A stretch of 55,234 bases of DNA from CAYNLY01 sp964398225 (GCA_964398225.1 CAYNLY010000004.1:1-55234), one strand, 5' to 3'; positions 28,136 to 36,149 are shown, counted from the first letter of the stretch. Made by a program: numbers and translations. Notes: generated by a model from the sequence alone, not told the origin.

Positions 28136-28468
28136 ATGAAACCGGGCAAGTGCCTGCGGATCTATCTGACCGAGCGTGACCGCATCGACGGCAAGCCCGC
28201 AATGGAGGCCGTGCTGGATCTCTGCCGCAAGGCCGGCCTTTCGGGTGTCTCGGTCATGCGCGGCATCGAGGGCGTGGGCGCGCACGGCGTGCACACGGCC
28301 TCGTTTCTTTCACTGTCCAGCGATCTTCCGATCATCGTCGAGGCGATGGACACGCCGGAACGGATCGACCGCGCGGTGGAAACGATGCGCCCGCACCTTG
28401 GCGACCGGCTGCTCGCCACCTGGCCGGTCGAACTGATGCGCACGTCCGGAGACGATTCCGATGCATGA
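28136..28468 (+). CDS. DUF190 domain protein
   Basis: A 110-residue cytoplasmic protein of the DUF190 family. It has the LRIYLTERDRIDGKPAMEAVLDL N-terminal half split by a turn, GLSGVSVMRGIEGVG, and DLPIIVEAMDTPERID. The fold is PII-like, and such proteins often accompany transport genes such as crcB, but none is adjacent here. The stop overlaps the ATG of the Crp-type regulator by 8 bases. That coupling suggests the small protein could modulate or be controlled with the regulator. Confidence 0.9.
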   Translation: MKPGKCLRIYLTERDRIDGKPAMEAVLDLCRKAGLSGVSVMRGIEGVGAHGVHTASFLSLSSDLPIIVEAMDTPERIDRAVETMRPHLGDRLLATWPVELMRTSGDDSDA

Positions 28469-29150
28469 CTGGCTGCGCGTCGTGCCGCTGTTCTCCGAGC
28501 TCGACGAGGCCGAGCTCGACCACCTCGCCCGCCTCGCGGGGCGCATCGAGGTGCCGAAAAAGAGCGTCGTCGTGCAGGAAGGCGAGCCCGGAGAGGCGCT
28601 GTACATCATCCTCGAAGGGTCGGTGAAGATCTCCCAGTTCTCGAACGACGGACGGGAGATCGTGCTCTCGCTGCTCGGTGAAGGCGCGTTCTTCGGCGAG
28701 ATGTCGCTGCTGGACGATCAACCGCGCTCGGCCACGGTGATGACGATGGAGGACTGCCAGCTTGCCCAGATCAAGCGCGCCGACTTCGTGGAGCTTCTGG
28801 CCACGCATCCGAACATCGCGCTGAAGGTGCTCGCCGAGGTGGTTGCGCGTCTTCGCCGCACCAGCCAGCTGCTGGCCCGGATCAGCACGATGGACGTGCC
28901 CCACCGGCTGTATGCCTACCTGATCGACCACTGCCAGCGCTTCGGGCGCGCCTGCGGCGAGGATGGCTGGATGCAGACCACGCTGCCCACGCACCAGCTG
29001 CTCGCCGACCAGCTCTCGACCAGCCGCGAAACGATCTCCCGCGCCATCAGCAGCCTGAAGAAGGACGGCATCCTCAAGCCCGGCGAAGGCCGGGGCGAGA
29101 TGCGCGTGGACGTCCGCACGCTCCAGACGCTGGTTCAGGCGATGGAGTAG
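28461..29150 (+). CDS. Crp/Fnr family transcriptional regulator (Crp type)
   Basis: A 229-residue regulator. An N-terminal cyclic-nucleotide-binding barrel (about 10-125) contains the phosphate-cassette-like FFGEMSLLDDQPRSATV. A dimerisation helix and a C-terminal winged helix (about 150-225) follow, with the recognition region LADQLSTSRETISRAIS. There is no N-terminal cysteine cluster, so it is not an oxygen-sensing Fnr. The cassette is compatible with a cyclic nucleotide, but which one is unknown. It is coupled to the DUF190 gene and convergent with the vWA gene, 11 bases away. Confidence 0.93.
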   Translation: MHDWLRVVPLFSELDEAELDHLARLAGRIEVPKKSVVVQEGEPGEALYIILEGSVKISQFSNDGREIVLSLLGEGAFFGEMSLLDDQPRSATVMTMEDCQLAQIKRADFVELLATHPNIALKVLAEVVARLRRTSQLLARISTMDVPHRLYAYLIDHCQRFGRACGEDGWMQTTLPTHQLLADQLSTSRETISRAISSLKKDGILKPGEGRGEMRVDVRTLQTLVQAME

Positions 29151-29161
29151 CGTCCTTAGTC

Positions 29162-29947
29162 TCAGCGGAACTTCAGCTCCAGCATTCGCCCGCCGGTGGC
29201 GTCGGCCAGCGCCTTGTAGGCGACGTGGGTGTTCGTGTCGCTGTAGCCGAGCGGCAGCGTGAACACCGGCGCGCGGATCTGATGGTAGTTGATGCGGTCG
29301 GTCGGCGGCTCGTCGCCGATCAGCAGGTAGGCGCTCGGAACCTCCTTGCGCCCGGCCAGCTTCCGGAAGGTGTAGCCGATCGTCTCGTCGGCGCCGACGA
29401 ACGGAGCGGTCTGCATCAGCCGGTCGAACATCTCGCCCATCGTGCCGGTCACCGTGCCCACCCTGCGGTCGCCGAACCAGGTGATCGCGCTCAGCCGCTT
29501 GCCCGAGCGGATCGCGATCAGGCGCAAAACCGGGACCAGAAAGGTGGTCGCGCCGTGCATCGAGCCCGTCGCATCCACGATCAGGTGCAGGCTGTTGCCG
29601 GGAAGATTCTTCAGCCCCTTGACGAACAGCGTGAAATCGCGCTTGCCCTGGCCCCGATCCCATCCGGCCGAGGCGAGGATCTTTTCCATCTGCTTTTCGA
29701 TGTCGGTCGCGGCCATCGTTTCCAGTTCGTTCTTCAGGCGCCGGTTTTCCTGTTCGAGGCTCGCGATCTTCTTTTTCATCTCGACCACTTTGGGCGTGTC
29801 GATCTCGCTTGCCCCGAAGCCCTGGAGGCGGGAGGTGATCAGAATAAGCGCAAACAGGAAAACGAACGCCGCCAGCATCAGAAGCGCGATGTCGGAAAAG
29901 GTCTCGTAGACGTTCTCCGCATCCGCCCGCGCATCCCGGCGCCTCAT
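29162..29947 (-). CDS. membrane-anchored von Willebrand factor A domain protein (MotB-like topology)
   Basis: A 261-residue protein with an N-terminal cytoplasmic tip, one membrane helix (about 20-38), a coiled coil rich in Glu/Lys (about 52-88), then a vWA-like domain with the MIDAS motif DATGS at about 125-129. The topology is that of MotB/TolR/ExbD partners, but with vWA in place of OmpA. It overlaps the MotA/TolQ-type gene by 4 bases. I infer a stator-like two-component membrane complex; the periplasmic target is unknown. Confidence 0.82.
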   Translation of the reverse strand: MRRRDARADAENVYETFSDIALLMLAAFVFLFALILITSRLQGFGASEIDTPKVVEMKKKIASLEQENRRLKNELETMAATDIEKQMEKILASAGWDRGQGKRDFTLFVKGLKNLPGNSLHLIVDATGSMHGATTFLVPVLRLIAIRSGKRLSAITWFGDRRVGTVTGTMGEMFDRLMQTAPFVGADETIGYTFRKLAGRKEVPSAYLLIGDEPPTDRINYHQIRAPVFTLPLGYSDTNTHVAYKALADATGGRMLELKFR

Positions 29948-30969
29948 GACTCGCGGCCACCTCCGCCGATGCCGAGCCAGCGGTACAGGTAGCCCCTGAA
30001 TCCACCGATCCGCTTGGCCAGCTGGAGTTCATAGGCGAGAAGACGGGCATAATGGCGGTGGATCGCGATCTGCTTGAGCAGTTCGTCGCTCTCGCCGGTC
30101 CGCCGCAGCACCTCCCCGAGCCGTTCCACCTCCTCGGCGAAGGCGCGAAGCGCCTCGCGGTTGTGCTCCAGCAGCGCGCCCATCTCGCGCAACCGGCGCT
30201 CGAGGCTCGCCCCCTGCCGGACGAGGTCGGCGAGCGCCTCGGCTTCGGACGCCTGCGGCGCGGCCTTCAGCAGAGCGATGCGCAGCAGCCGGTCCTCGAG
30301 CCCTTCGACGCTGGTCTCCGTGATGTAGGAAAACACCCGCAGAAGGATGCCGCCGAGCACCGCGCCGAGCAGCGTCGTGTAGAACGCCACCCCCATGCCC
30401 ATCATCGCATGCCGCAGCCCCTCCATCATCCGCGCCTGATCCTCTCCGATCGCGTGGATGGCGCCGGTGAGCCCCGTCAGCGTCAGCGTCATGCCGAGCA
30501 CGGTTCCAATGAGACCGAGCGTGATGAGCAGATTGCCAAGCAGGGTCACGAGCCTGCTTGCGCGGCGATGCCCGGAAAACTCGATTTCGACCAGCGTGCC
30601 GAAATCGGTGTGGCTGCCACGCTCGCCGAGCGCGCGCAGCGTGGCCAGCGCCCGGTCGACGACCCGCCATCCCGTCCGCGACGGAAGCTCCGTCAGCGAA
30701 CGCTGCTGCAGCATCGATTCGACCCGGTAGATCCGGAACCATTCCAGCGTCAGCAGCACGGTCTGCAGAAAGCTTGCAAGCAGGCCGAAGCCGAAGACCG
30801 ACAGGATGATCCAGGTCACGCGCGTCCGGTCCTGGGCGATGAACGACCAGATGTCGGCCCGGTGATAGATCGATCCGAAGATCAGCGCGCAGGTGACCGC
30901 CCAGGCGCACCAGAGCGCGAGTGTCTTCAGTCCGCGCTGATCCATCGCCTGCTGTCGCACCACAGCCAT
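29944..30969 (-). CDS. MotA/TolQ/ExbB-family proton-channel protein
   Basis: A 341-residue protein. Two hydrophobic helices occur near the N-terminus (about 15-33 and 49-72). A conserved MotA/TolQ core with LLGNLLITLGLIGTVLGM and GMGVAFYTTLLGAVLGGILL (about 140-210) is followed by a long C-terminal coiled coil with Glu/Arg heptads. These proteins use ion flow across the inner membrane to drive a partner. The partner is the vWA protein encoded 4 bases inside its end. No flagellar, Tol or Ton genes are near. Confidence 0.88.
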   Translation of the reverse strand: MAVVRQQAMDQRGLKTLALWCAWAVTCALIFGSIYHRADIWSFIAQDRTRVTWIILSVFGFGLLASFLQTVLLTLEWFRIYRVESMLQQRSLTELPSRTGWRVVDRALATLRALGERGSHTDFGTLVEIEFSGHRRASRLVTLLGNLLITLGLIGTVLGMTLTLTGLTGAIHAIGEDQARMMEGLRHAMMGMGVAFYTTLLGAVLGGILLRVFSYITETSVEGLEDRLLRIALLKAAPQASEAEALADLVRQGASLERRLREMGALLEHNREALRAFAEEVERLGEVLRRTGESDELLKQIAIHRHYARLLAYELQLAKRIGGFRGYLYRWLGIGGGGRES

Positions 30970-31042
30970 CGCTCGCCCTCCTGCCTTCCCCCTCGGACCC
31001 GGATGTTAGCCGATGCTCCCGCGCCTTGCATCCGCCCCCGGC

Positions 31043-31076
31043 AAAAAACCAGGGCCCGGCAACATGGCCGGGCCCC
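31043..31076 (-). terminator. intrinsic terminator after the 35-aa membrane protein gene
   Basis: Read on the minus strand, a strong stem of GGGCCCGGC/GCCGGGCCC with a 6-base loop is followed by a T run at 31043-31048. Confidence 0.8.
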
Positions 31077-31105
31077 GCAGCAATCGTCTCCGAAACGGTC
31101 GTCTG

Positions 31106-31213
31106 TTACTTGTGCGTACGGGCCTTGTCCGCGATGCCAGCAAGAGCGAGCGGCAGAATGAAACCCAGCACCAAGAACAGAAGGAACGCCGGAATGAAGG
31201 TATCCCAATGCAT
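31106..31213 (-). CDS. 35-aa single-helix membrane protein
   Basis: A very short gene with strong signals: ATG at 31211-31213, GGGAGG about 8 bases upstream, a TAA stop at 31106-31108 and a clear terminator 30 bases on. The product begins MHWDTFIP, has one hydrophobic helix (about 6-26) and ends in a basic tail with KARTHK. It has no recognisable family. It is downstream of the flavin reductase gene on the same strand, 71 bases away. Confidence 0.75.
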   Translation of the reverse strand: MHWDTFIPAFLLFLVLGFILPLALAGIADKARTHK

Positions 31214-31284
31214 CGAACCTGCCTCCCAGTGTTTGGATTGCCGCTAGCTTACCGCCGGCGATAAGCCAGCGCAAGCCTTCGGGA

Positions 31285-32259
31285 TCATTCCACCTGCGGC
31301 GCGAACACGAACGGATCGGCGTGGATCTCGCGCATCGCGGCCCCGGCGAAGAAGCAATGCTTTTTCAGCTTCTGGACGATTTCGGGATCGCCGCACAGGT
31401 AGACCCGCCAGCCCTGCAAACTGCCCAGCTCGCGCGCGGGGATCTCCGAAATGTCGCCCACCATCCCGCCCTCCGGAGGCTCGCCGTGCAGCACGCAGGG
31501 GTGGTAGTGGAGATTCGCATGGTTCCGGGCAAGAGCCCGCAGCTCATCGACGAGGTAGAGCCCGTCCGCGCGGAGGCTTGCGTGAAACAGGTGCACGGGT
31601 CCGGCATGCTTCTCGGCCAGCGCCTGCCTGAGAATGCCGTAAAGGGGTGCAAGCCCGGTGCCGGTGCCAACCAGAAGAATCGGCCGCTCCGTCTCGCCGG
31701 TGAGGTAAAAGCAGTCGCCGCCCGGACCGAAGAAGGCAAGCCGCTGGCCCTCGTCCGCCTCGTCGCAGAGCCAGCCGCTCATCCTGCCGCCGGGCACCTT
31801 CTTGACGTGGAGCTCGAGCCGATCCTCCGATGGAAGGCTGGCCAGCGAATACGAGCGCACGAGCTCATCTTCGGGACGCACGAGGTTGATGAACTGTCCG
31901 GCCCGGTAATCGAATCCTTCCGGACGGGACAGCCGCAGGCGCACGACCTGCGCGTTCAGCCATTCCTTTTCGAGCACGCGGCTCTCAAAGCGGCGGCTCG
32001 TCTCAGCCAGCGCGATCTCGAGATCCTCCCGCGGGCGGCACATGCAGGCAAGGAAATAGCCCTGGGCCACCAGCGTATCCTTGAGCCCCGACTGCGATTC
32101 CGGCGTTGGCCGGCCGGCCCGGGCCCGCACCAGACAGGTCTGGCAGGCCCCGGCGCGGCACGAGGACGGCAGCACCACGCCCTGCCGTTCCAGCGCCTCG
32201 AGCACCGTTTCCCCCTCGCGGCAATCGTAGCGCCGGCCTTCGAACACGATGACGGGCAT
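31285..32259 (-). CDS. plant-type ferredoxin / FAD-NAD(P)H reductase fusion
   Basis: A 324-residue electron-transfer protein like the reductase component of bacterial oxygenases or CDP-glucoseen reductase. It has an N-terminal 2Fe-2S domain with C34, C39, C42 and C72 or C74 (CRAGACQTC then CMC), an FAD-binding barrel with RSYSLAS, and a NAD-binding domain with GTGTGLAPLYGIL. The ATG at 32257-32259 has GGGAGGTG just upstream. Its position next to the truncated haemoglobin suggests it may reduce that globin. This is inference from order. Confidence 0.9.
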   Translation of the reverse strand: MPVIVFEGRRYDCREGETVLEALERQGVVLPSSCRAGACQTCLVRARAGRPTPESQSGLKDTLVAQGYFLACMCRPREDLEIALAETSRRFESRVLEKEWLNAQVVRLRLSRPEGFDYRAGQFINLVRPEDELVRSYSLASLPSEDRLELHVKKVPGGRMSGWLCDEADEGQRLAFFGPGGDCFYLTGETERPILLVGTGTGLAPLYGILRQALAEKHAGPVHLFHASLRADGLYLVDELRALARNHANLHYHPCVLHGEPPEGGMVGDISEIPARELGSLQGWRVYLCGDPEIVQKLKKHCFFAGAAMREIHADPFVFAPQVE

Positions 32260-32281
32260 CTTCACCTCCCGAACGATCCAC

Positions 32282-32297
32282 GCGCATGATGATGCGC
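32282..32297. repeat. inverted repeat upstream of the flavin reductase gene
   Basis: GCGCAT-GATG-ATGCGC is a perfect 6-bp-arm palindrome 23 bases upstream of the reductase ATG. It could be an operator. Its core resembles the TGCAT-type repeats upstream of the haemoglobin gene only loosely. Confidence 0.4.
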
Positions 32298-32305
32298 CTC
32301 GCTGC

Positions 32306-32334
32306 AAAGGAAAAGGGGCCCGCTCAGGGCCCCT
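32306..32334 (-). terminator. intrinsic terminator of the truncated haemoglobin gene
   Basis: On the minus strand the stem AGGGGCCC/GGGCCCCT with a 5-base loop is followed by a T-rich run. It lies 17 bases after the globin stop. Confidence 0.75.
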
Positions 32335-32350
32335 TGAGCACTCAGGGGAA

Positions 32351-32719
32351 TCAGCGATCGAGCACGTCGTCGCGGGTGCTCTCGGCGACCTCGATCACCT
32401 GGTCGATCAGATTCCTCGGCACGTTCAGCTCGGCCAGCGTTGAGCGCAGATGGCAGAGAATGTGGTCGAAATGCGTGTCGTCCAGCCCCATCTCGTGCAC
32501 GAGGCGCTTGTGACCCTCGCGCATGTCCTTGCCGGTGTAGTTGTTCGGCCCGCCAGTGACCATCGTCAGAAACGCCTTCTGCTTGGCCGCCTGCTTCTCC
32601 ATGTCCACGCCCTCGAAGAAGCGGTTCACGTAGGCATCGGCCAGCACCTTCCGGTAAAAGATGTCCACCGCCGCATCGATCGCGGGAGCGCCTCCCAGCT
32701 GTTCGTAGACTGTGCTCAT
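32351..32719 (-). CDS. group 1 truncated haemoglobin
   Basis: A 122-residue 2-on-2 globin. It has VYEQLGGAPAIDAAVDIFY in helix A/B, a RFFEGVDMEKQAAKQKAFLTMVTGG run cut into B-E helices, the Tyr/Gln-type distal region, and the proximal His in the F-helix segment GKDMREGHKRL. Group 1 (trHbN) proteins oxidise nitric oxide to nitrate or carry oxygen. The ATG at 32717-32719 has AGGAGGAG upstream; an in-frame start 69 bases earlier would add a histidine/cysteine-rich stretch translated from the operator region. It is divergent from the NsrR-type regulator. Confidence 0.92.
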   Translation of the reverse strand: MSTVYEQLGGAPAIDAAVDIFYRKVLADAYVNRFFEGVDMEKQAAKQKAFLTMVTGGPNNYTGKDMREGHKRLVHEMGLDDTHFDHILCHLRSTLAELNVPRNLIDQVIEVAESTRDDVLDR

Positions 32720-32743
32720 CGTCTCCTCCTTGCATTTGGCTTC

Positions 32744-32770
32744 GGATGCATTGTTGCATCCATGATGCAA
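32744..32770. promoter_or_regulatory. double inverted repeat, probable NsrR operator
   Basis: Two perfect palindromes overlap here: GGATGCA-TTGT-TGCATCC (32744-32761) and TTGCATC-CAT-GATGCAA (32754-32770). A further TGCATTT half-site lies at 32731-32737. The GATGCAT/ATGCATC pattern is close to the known NsrR consensus (AAGATGCATTT arms). The site sits in the 101-base space between the globin and regulator starts, so it could control both. Sequence symmetry is directly seen; the protein that binds is inferred. Confidence 0.75.
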
Positions 32771-32820
32771 CTTTGCTTCCGTGGACACCGGCCGTCAAGC
32801 CCGACTATCCTTGGTCTCAA

Positions 32821-33306
32821 ATGCAGCTTACGCTCTACACCGACTATGCGCTCCGGGTGTTGCTCTACCTCGGGCTGCACCCGGACCGCCGCTGCCGCAT
32901 CCGGGAAATCGCCGACGCCTACGGGATCTCCCGAAACCATCTCGTGAAGGTGGTGCGGGAGCTGACCCGCGGCGGCTGGGTCGAAGCGGTGCGCGGGCAG
33001 GGAGGCGGACTGAAGCTTGCCCGACCGCCGGACCGAATCGTGATCGGCGAGGTCGTCCGAAGCACCGAGCCCGGACTCGAGCTGCTCGAGTGCTTCGACG
33101 ACGAACGCAACACCTGCCCGATCAACGGGGCCTGCCGGCTCAAGCAGGTCATCGGCAGGGCGAAACGCCGGTTCATGGACGAACTCGACGCCTGCACGCT
33201 TGCCGATGTGCTGGCCCCGCAACGGCGGATGCTGGAAATTTTTGACCGGCGGCTGAAACCGGCGGGCTCCCAGCGTCGGGAGAAGAGCCCGCCCGTTGCC
33301 GACTGA
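32821..33306 (+). CDS. nsrR: Rrf2-family transcriptional repressor, NsrR type
   Basis: A 161-residue Rrf2 protein with an N-terminal winged helix (MQLTLYTDYALRVLLYL; ISRNHLVKVVRELTRGGWVEAVRGQGG, cut by a turn). Three cysteines in the spacing C-x7-C-x5-C (ECF...TCPINGACRLK) at about residues 93-107 would hold the Fe-S cluster that senses nitric oxide. The start is the ATG at 32821; an upstream in-frame ATG at 32746 lies inside the operator. The divergent haemoglobin gene and the palindromes support an NsrR role. Confidence 0.85.
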   Translation: MQLTLYTDYALRVLLYLGLHPDRRCRIREIADAYGISRNHLVKVVRELTRGGWVEAVRGQGGGLKLARPPDRIVIGEVVRSTEPGLELLECFDDERNTCPINGACRLKQVIGRAKRRFMDELDACTLADVLAPQRRMLEIFDRRLKPAGSQRREKSPPVAD

Positions 33307-33361
33307 AGCCGGGGCGATACACTCCCCCGACGCTCCAGCGAACCGCAAGCGAGGTCTGTCC

Positions 33362-34783
33362 ATGTTCCGCCAAATCATCGACGCGATCCAGCCACGCCAC
33401 CTGGGCCTTGCCGGCCTCTGTCTTCTGGCCTGGGCATGGCTGCACCTGTTTCGCTACGACGCCTACGGCATCGAGGAGGCCGCGGCCCTCGATCTGCTGC
33501 TGAACTGGTCGATCGTGCATCAGATCGCAAGCCCCGTCGCGCTGTTCGGAACACCCGATCTGCGGGCGCTCCTGTTCATTCTCCTCGACCTGCACTGGGC
33601 CGGCAGCCTGCCCGCGGCCAAGGTGTTCACGATGCTCGTGCTGTTCGCCGCGGCCCTGATGCTCGCGCGCTGGGGCGAACGCGAACTCGGATCCGAGGCG
33701 ACGATGATTGCCGGCGCCCTGTTCATGCTGAGCCCGATCGCGTTCATGCAGACCGATCATCTGGGAAGCGGGGTCTATCTGCTCGCCGCGATGGCCTGCG
33801 TTCCGTATCTCGAGCGTCTCTGGCTCGAATCCCGTTTCGAGCTTTCCAGCTGGCTCTTTCTGCTGGCCCTGATCGCCGGGTTCGCCGTGAGCCTGCATCC
33901 GATGGGGCTTGCGGTACCGGGCGTTCTGCTGTGGAAGGCCTGGAGGATGCACGCCGACGAACCCGTGCGCGCGCGCAACCTGATGATCGCGGTCGGAGCC
34001 TTTTCGCTGCTGATGCTCATTGTGCGCTTCGGCTGGTACGGCATCGATTCCGCGGCCAATCCGCTGGTCGTGCTCGGCGATGCGCTGGCGGGCCCCTCGC
34101 TGTTGCACCCGACGGGCGGCTGGGCGCTGGGCTTCGTGCTCGCCGATCTTCTTGCCATCGTCTTTGCCGTGCATCTCTGGCAAAAGCGCAGCGACAGCCT
34201 GAGCCTGATGCTGATCGGTGCAAGCCTTCTGGGACTTGTGCATGCCGATCATGCCTGGACGCTGATCGCCTGGGCGTCCCTTCTCTACCTCGGCATTCCG
34301 CTGTTCATCCAGGCCCACGAGCGGCTTGCGGGCACGCTGCGGCTTCCGGGTCTGGCCGGGCGCCGGGGGCTGGTGCTGATTGCGGCGATGCTGGTCGTGA
34401 TGCTCGAGACGGGAACGGCCCGCGCCTACATCACCGTGGACGGAAACCGCGTGCTCCACGGGCAGGCGCGCGTGCTCGACATCCTTGCCCGGGAAGCTTC
34501 CGACGTCGATGCGCCGTTCGTTGCGGCCAGCCAGTGGCCGGCGCGCACGCTGCTCGCCTGCCGCCGGGACGTCCTGCCGCTGCCTCCGCTCGAGCACGAC
34601 GCCAACCAGTTCGCGCGGGACATCGAAGGGCTCACGCATCTGGTGTTCGATCCGAACGATCCGGCGATGAAGCCTCTGGCGCGAAATGCGGCCGCGCTCA
34701 GCCACCGGCTGGAGACGGTGGCCCTGCTTCCCGACGGAGTCGTGCTCAGGGTGCGGAAATCCGGCGCATCCGGGAAACCCTAG
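33362..34783 (+). CDS. polytopic membrane protein, possible GT-C glycosyltransferase-like fold
   Basis: A 473-residue protein with about ten to twelve hydrophobic helices and a short C-terminal soluble domain of about 100 residues. An early loop has acidic residues (YDAYGIEEAAALD), as GT-C enzymes have after helix 1, but no confident family match is possible by eye. The C-terminal part has a VFDPNDPAM stretch and short beta strands. It follows the regulator gene by 55 bases with a GAGG upstream of the ATG, and is convergent with the zinc-ribbon gene. Confidence 0.75.
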   Translation: MFRQIIDAIQPRHLGLAGLCLLAWAWLHLFRYDAYGIEEAAALDLLLNWSIVHQIASPVALFGTPDLRALLFILLDLHWAGSLPAAKVFTMLVLFAAALMLARWGERELGSEATMIAGALFMLSPIAFMQTDHLGSGVYLLAAMACVPYLERLWLESRFELSSWLFLLALIAGFAVSLHPMGLAVPGVLLWKAWRMHADEPVRARNLMIAVGAFSLLMLIVRFGWYGIDSAANPLVVLGDALAGPSLLHPTGGWALGFVLADLLAIVFAVHLWQKRSDSLSLMLIGASLLGLVHADHAWTLIAWASLLYLGIPLFIQAHERLAGTLRLPGLAGRRGLVLIAAMLVVMLETGTARAYITVDGNRVLHGQARVLDILAREASDVDAPFVAASQWPARTLLACRRDVLPLPPLEHDANQFARDIEGLTHLVFDPNDPAMKPLARNAAALSHRLETVALLPDGVVLRVRKSGASGKP

Positions 34784-34813
34784 GCAGCCCGGCCGAAAGC
34801 CGGAGAACGCCGC

Positions 34814-35122
34814 CTATCCGTCCTCGGGGCGGCGATGCCAGAGGTGGAAAAACAGCGCGACGCCAAAGCCGAACAGCCCGCCGAGAATCCCGAGGCCGCC
34901 CAGCGCGCTGAGCAGATAGCGGCTGCGCTCCGCCCCCTCCACGCCCGCGTACAGCCATTGCGCAAGCGCGAGAACGATCACCCCGGCCAGCATTGCCAGG
35001 GCATAGAAGCGCATCTGCCGCTTCCAGGTGCCGCGGCGATGCGCGCATGGAGCGCAGTCGATCCCCTCCTCGCGGTGTTCCCGGCCGCAGGTGGCGCAGA
35101 CCTTCGCTTCCTGTTCCATCAT
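34814..35122 (-). CDS. zinc-ribbon membrane protein
   Basis: A 102-residue protein with an N-terminal zinc ribbon formed by CATC and CAPC (about residues 9-26), followed by two membrane helices (about 40-60 and 70-92). The start is the first of two ATG codons after GGAGGGAAC. Function unknown. It is separated from the cytochrome c gene upstream by an intrinsic terminator, so it is probably a separate unit or expressed by read-through. Confidence 0.78.
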   Translation of the reverse strand: MMEQEAKVCATCGREHREEGIDCAPCAHRRGTWKRQMRFYALAMLAGVIVLALAQWLYAGVEGAERSRYLLSALGGLGILGGLFGFGVALFFHLWHRRPEDG

Positions 35123-35175
35123 GTTCCCTCCAAAATGACGCGAGCCCATGCTCGCACAAGCCGGGACATCAATGC

Positions 35176-35204
35176 AAAAAAAGCGGGAGGCCGAAGCCTC
35201 CCGC
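35176..35204 (-). terminator. intrinsic terminator of the dihaem cytochrome c operon
   Basis: On the minus strand, stem GCGGGAGGC/GCCTCCCGC with a CGAA-type loop is followed by seven T. It ends the unit of the 44-aa protein and cytochrome c. Confidence 0.88.
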
Positions 35205-35227
35205 CCTTGCCCGTTCGAAGCCGCGGA

Positions 35228-35986
35228 TCAGCGGCGCTCCGGAGCCTGCGGGTTGCCCGGGGTCACCGGCTTCGCATGCGTCAGGAACGCGGCCACGTTC
35301 GCGATGTCGTCGTCGGTCAGGTGCTTCGCGACGTTCCGCATCTGGGCAGCGAAGTCGTTGTCGCGCGCGTTCTCGTCCTCGCTGGACGGCGTGGTCGCGC
35401 CCAGTCGGAACGCCTCGAGCTCATGCTTGAGGTAGACGTAGCGCTGACCGTTGATCGCCGGATACATGCGGCCCGCCGCGCGGCCGTTGTAGCCATGGCA
35501 GCTCTTGCAGGCCGGCACGCCGCGGCTGGGAACGCCGAAGTTGACGATGATCATGCCCTGGTCGGAATTGCCGACCTTGACGTCGTTGGCCTTCAGCGCG
35601 TCCAGATCGGAGCCCAGGAACGGCGTCTTCAGCGTATGCACGTAGGCGGCGAGATCCCGGCGCTCCTGCTCGGTGAGCGCCTTGGCCACGTCGTTCATCG
35701 TAAACGCCGTGTTGTCCTTGCGGCGATCGGTCGCAAAGTCGGTGAGCTGCTTCAGGATGTAGGTGTCCACCTGGTAGGCAAGCCTCGGCGTGCCCATATC
35801 GTCGCTGCCCAGGCCGTCCATGCCGTGGCAACCGGCACACGCCGGCACCGCATCTCCCTTGCCGTTCTGATAGATCTTGCGGCCGTTGTCCACGTTGCCC
35901 AGCGGCTCCGTCACACCTGCAAGGGCCGGCCCTGCGGCAAAGGCGAACATGGCCAGTGCGCCGATCGCGCGGAGTGTGTGCTTCAT
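35228..35986 (-). CDS. dihaem cytochrome c (c4-like)
   Basis: A 252-residue periplasmic cytochrome. A signal peptide (about 1-23, ending ALAG) is followed by two class I cytochrome c domains with CAGCH (about residues 50-54) and CKSCH (about 160-164). Both have candidate axial Met residues (GTPRLAYQ and RMYPAINGQRY contexts). The layout matches cytochrome c4, a donor to cbb3-type oxidases. It is preceded by the 44-aa membrane protein gene 28 bases upstream and ends in a strong terminator. Confidence 0.92.
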   Translation of the reverse strand: MKHTLRAIGALAMFAFAAGPALAGVTEPLGNVDNGRKIYQNGKGDAVPACAGCHGMDGLGSDDMGTPRLAYQVDTYILKQLTDFATDRRKDNTAFTMNDVAKALTEQERRDLAAYVHTLKTPFLGSDLDALKANDVKVGNSDQGMIIVNFGVPSRGVPACKSCHGYNGRAAGRMYPAINGQRYVYLKHELEAFRLGATTPSSEDENARDNDFAAQMRNVAKHLTDDDIANVAAFLTHAKPVTPGNPQAPERR

Positions 35987-36014
35987 GATTCCCTCCAGTT
36001 CCCTAGTGTTGTAT

Positions 36015-36149
36015 TTACTTGTTCTTCCTGCTGGCGTTGATGAAGTTGACGACGGCAATCACCAGCAGCGTGCCAAAGATGATGGCATAAAGGCCCAGAA
36101 CGTCGCCGGTCTGGAACTCCACGGATTTCTCGATCCATTCTCCGAGCAT
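36015..36149 (-). CDS. 44-aa single-helix membrane protein
   Basis: Very short gene with a strong site: GGGAGGTC is about 6 bases before the ATG at 36147-36149, and a TAA stop lies at 36015-36017. The product begins MLGEWIEKSVEF, has one helix (about 17-36) and ends RKNK. It is the first gene of the cytochrome c4-like unit. I see no named family; it resembles in size the small subunits of cbb3 oxidases. Confidence 0.75.
   Translation of the reverse strand: MLGEWIEKSVEFQTGDVLGLYAIIFGTLLVIAVVNFINASRKNK

Noticed and set aside
28461..29150. Oxygen-sensing Fnr controlling the oxidase
   Set aside because: There are no N-terminal cysteines for the Fe-S cluster, and the binding cassette is of the Crp type.
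29162..30969. Zorya-type anti-phage system from the MotA-like gene
   Set aside because: Zorya needs an OmpA-domain ZorB and ZorC/ZorD or ZorE effectors. The partner here has a vWA domain, and the next genes are a Crp regulator and a 35-aa protein.
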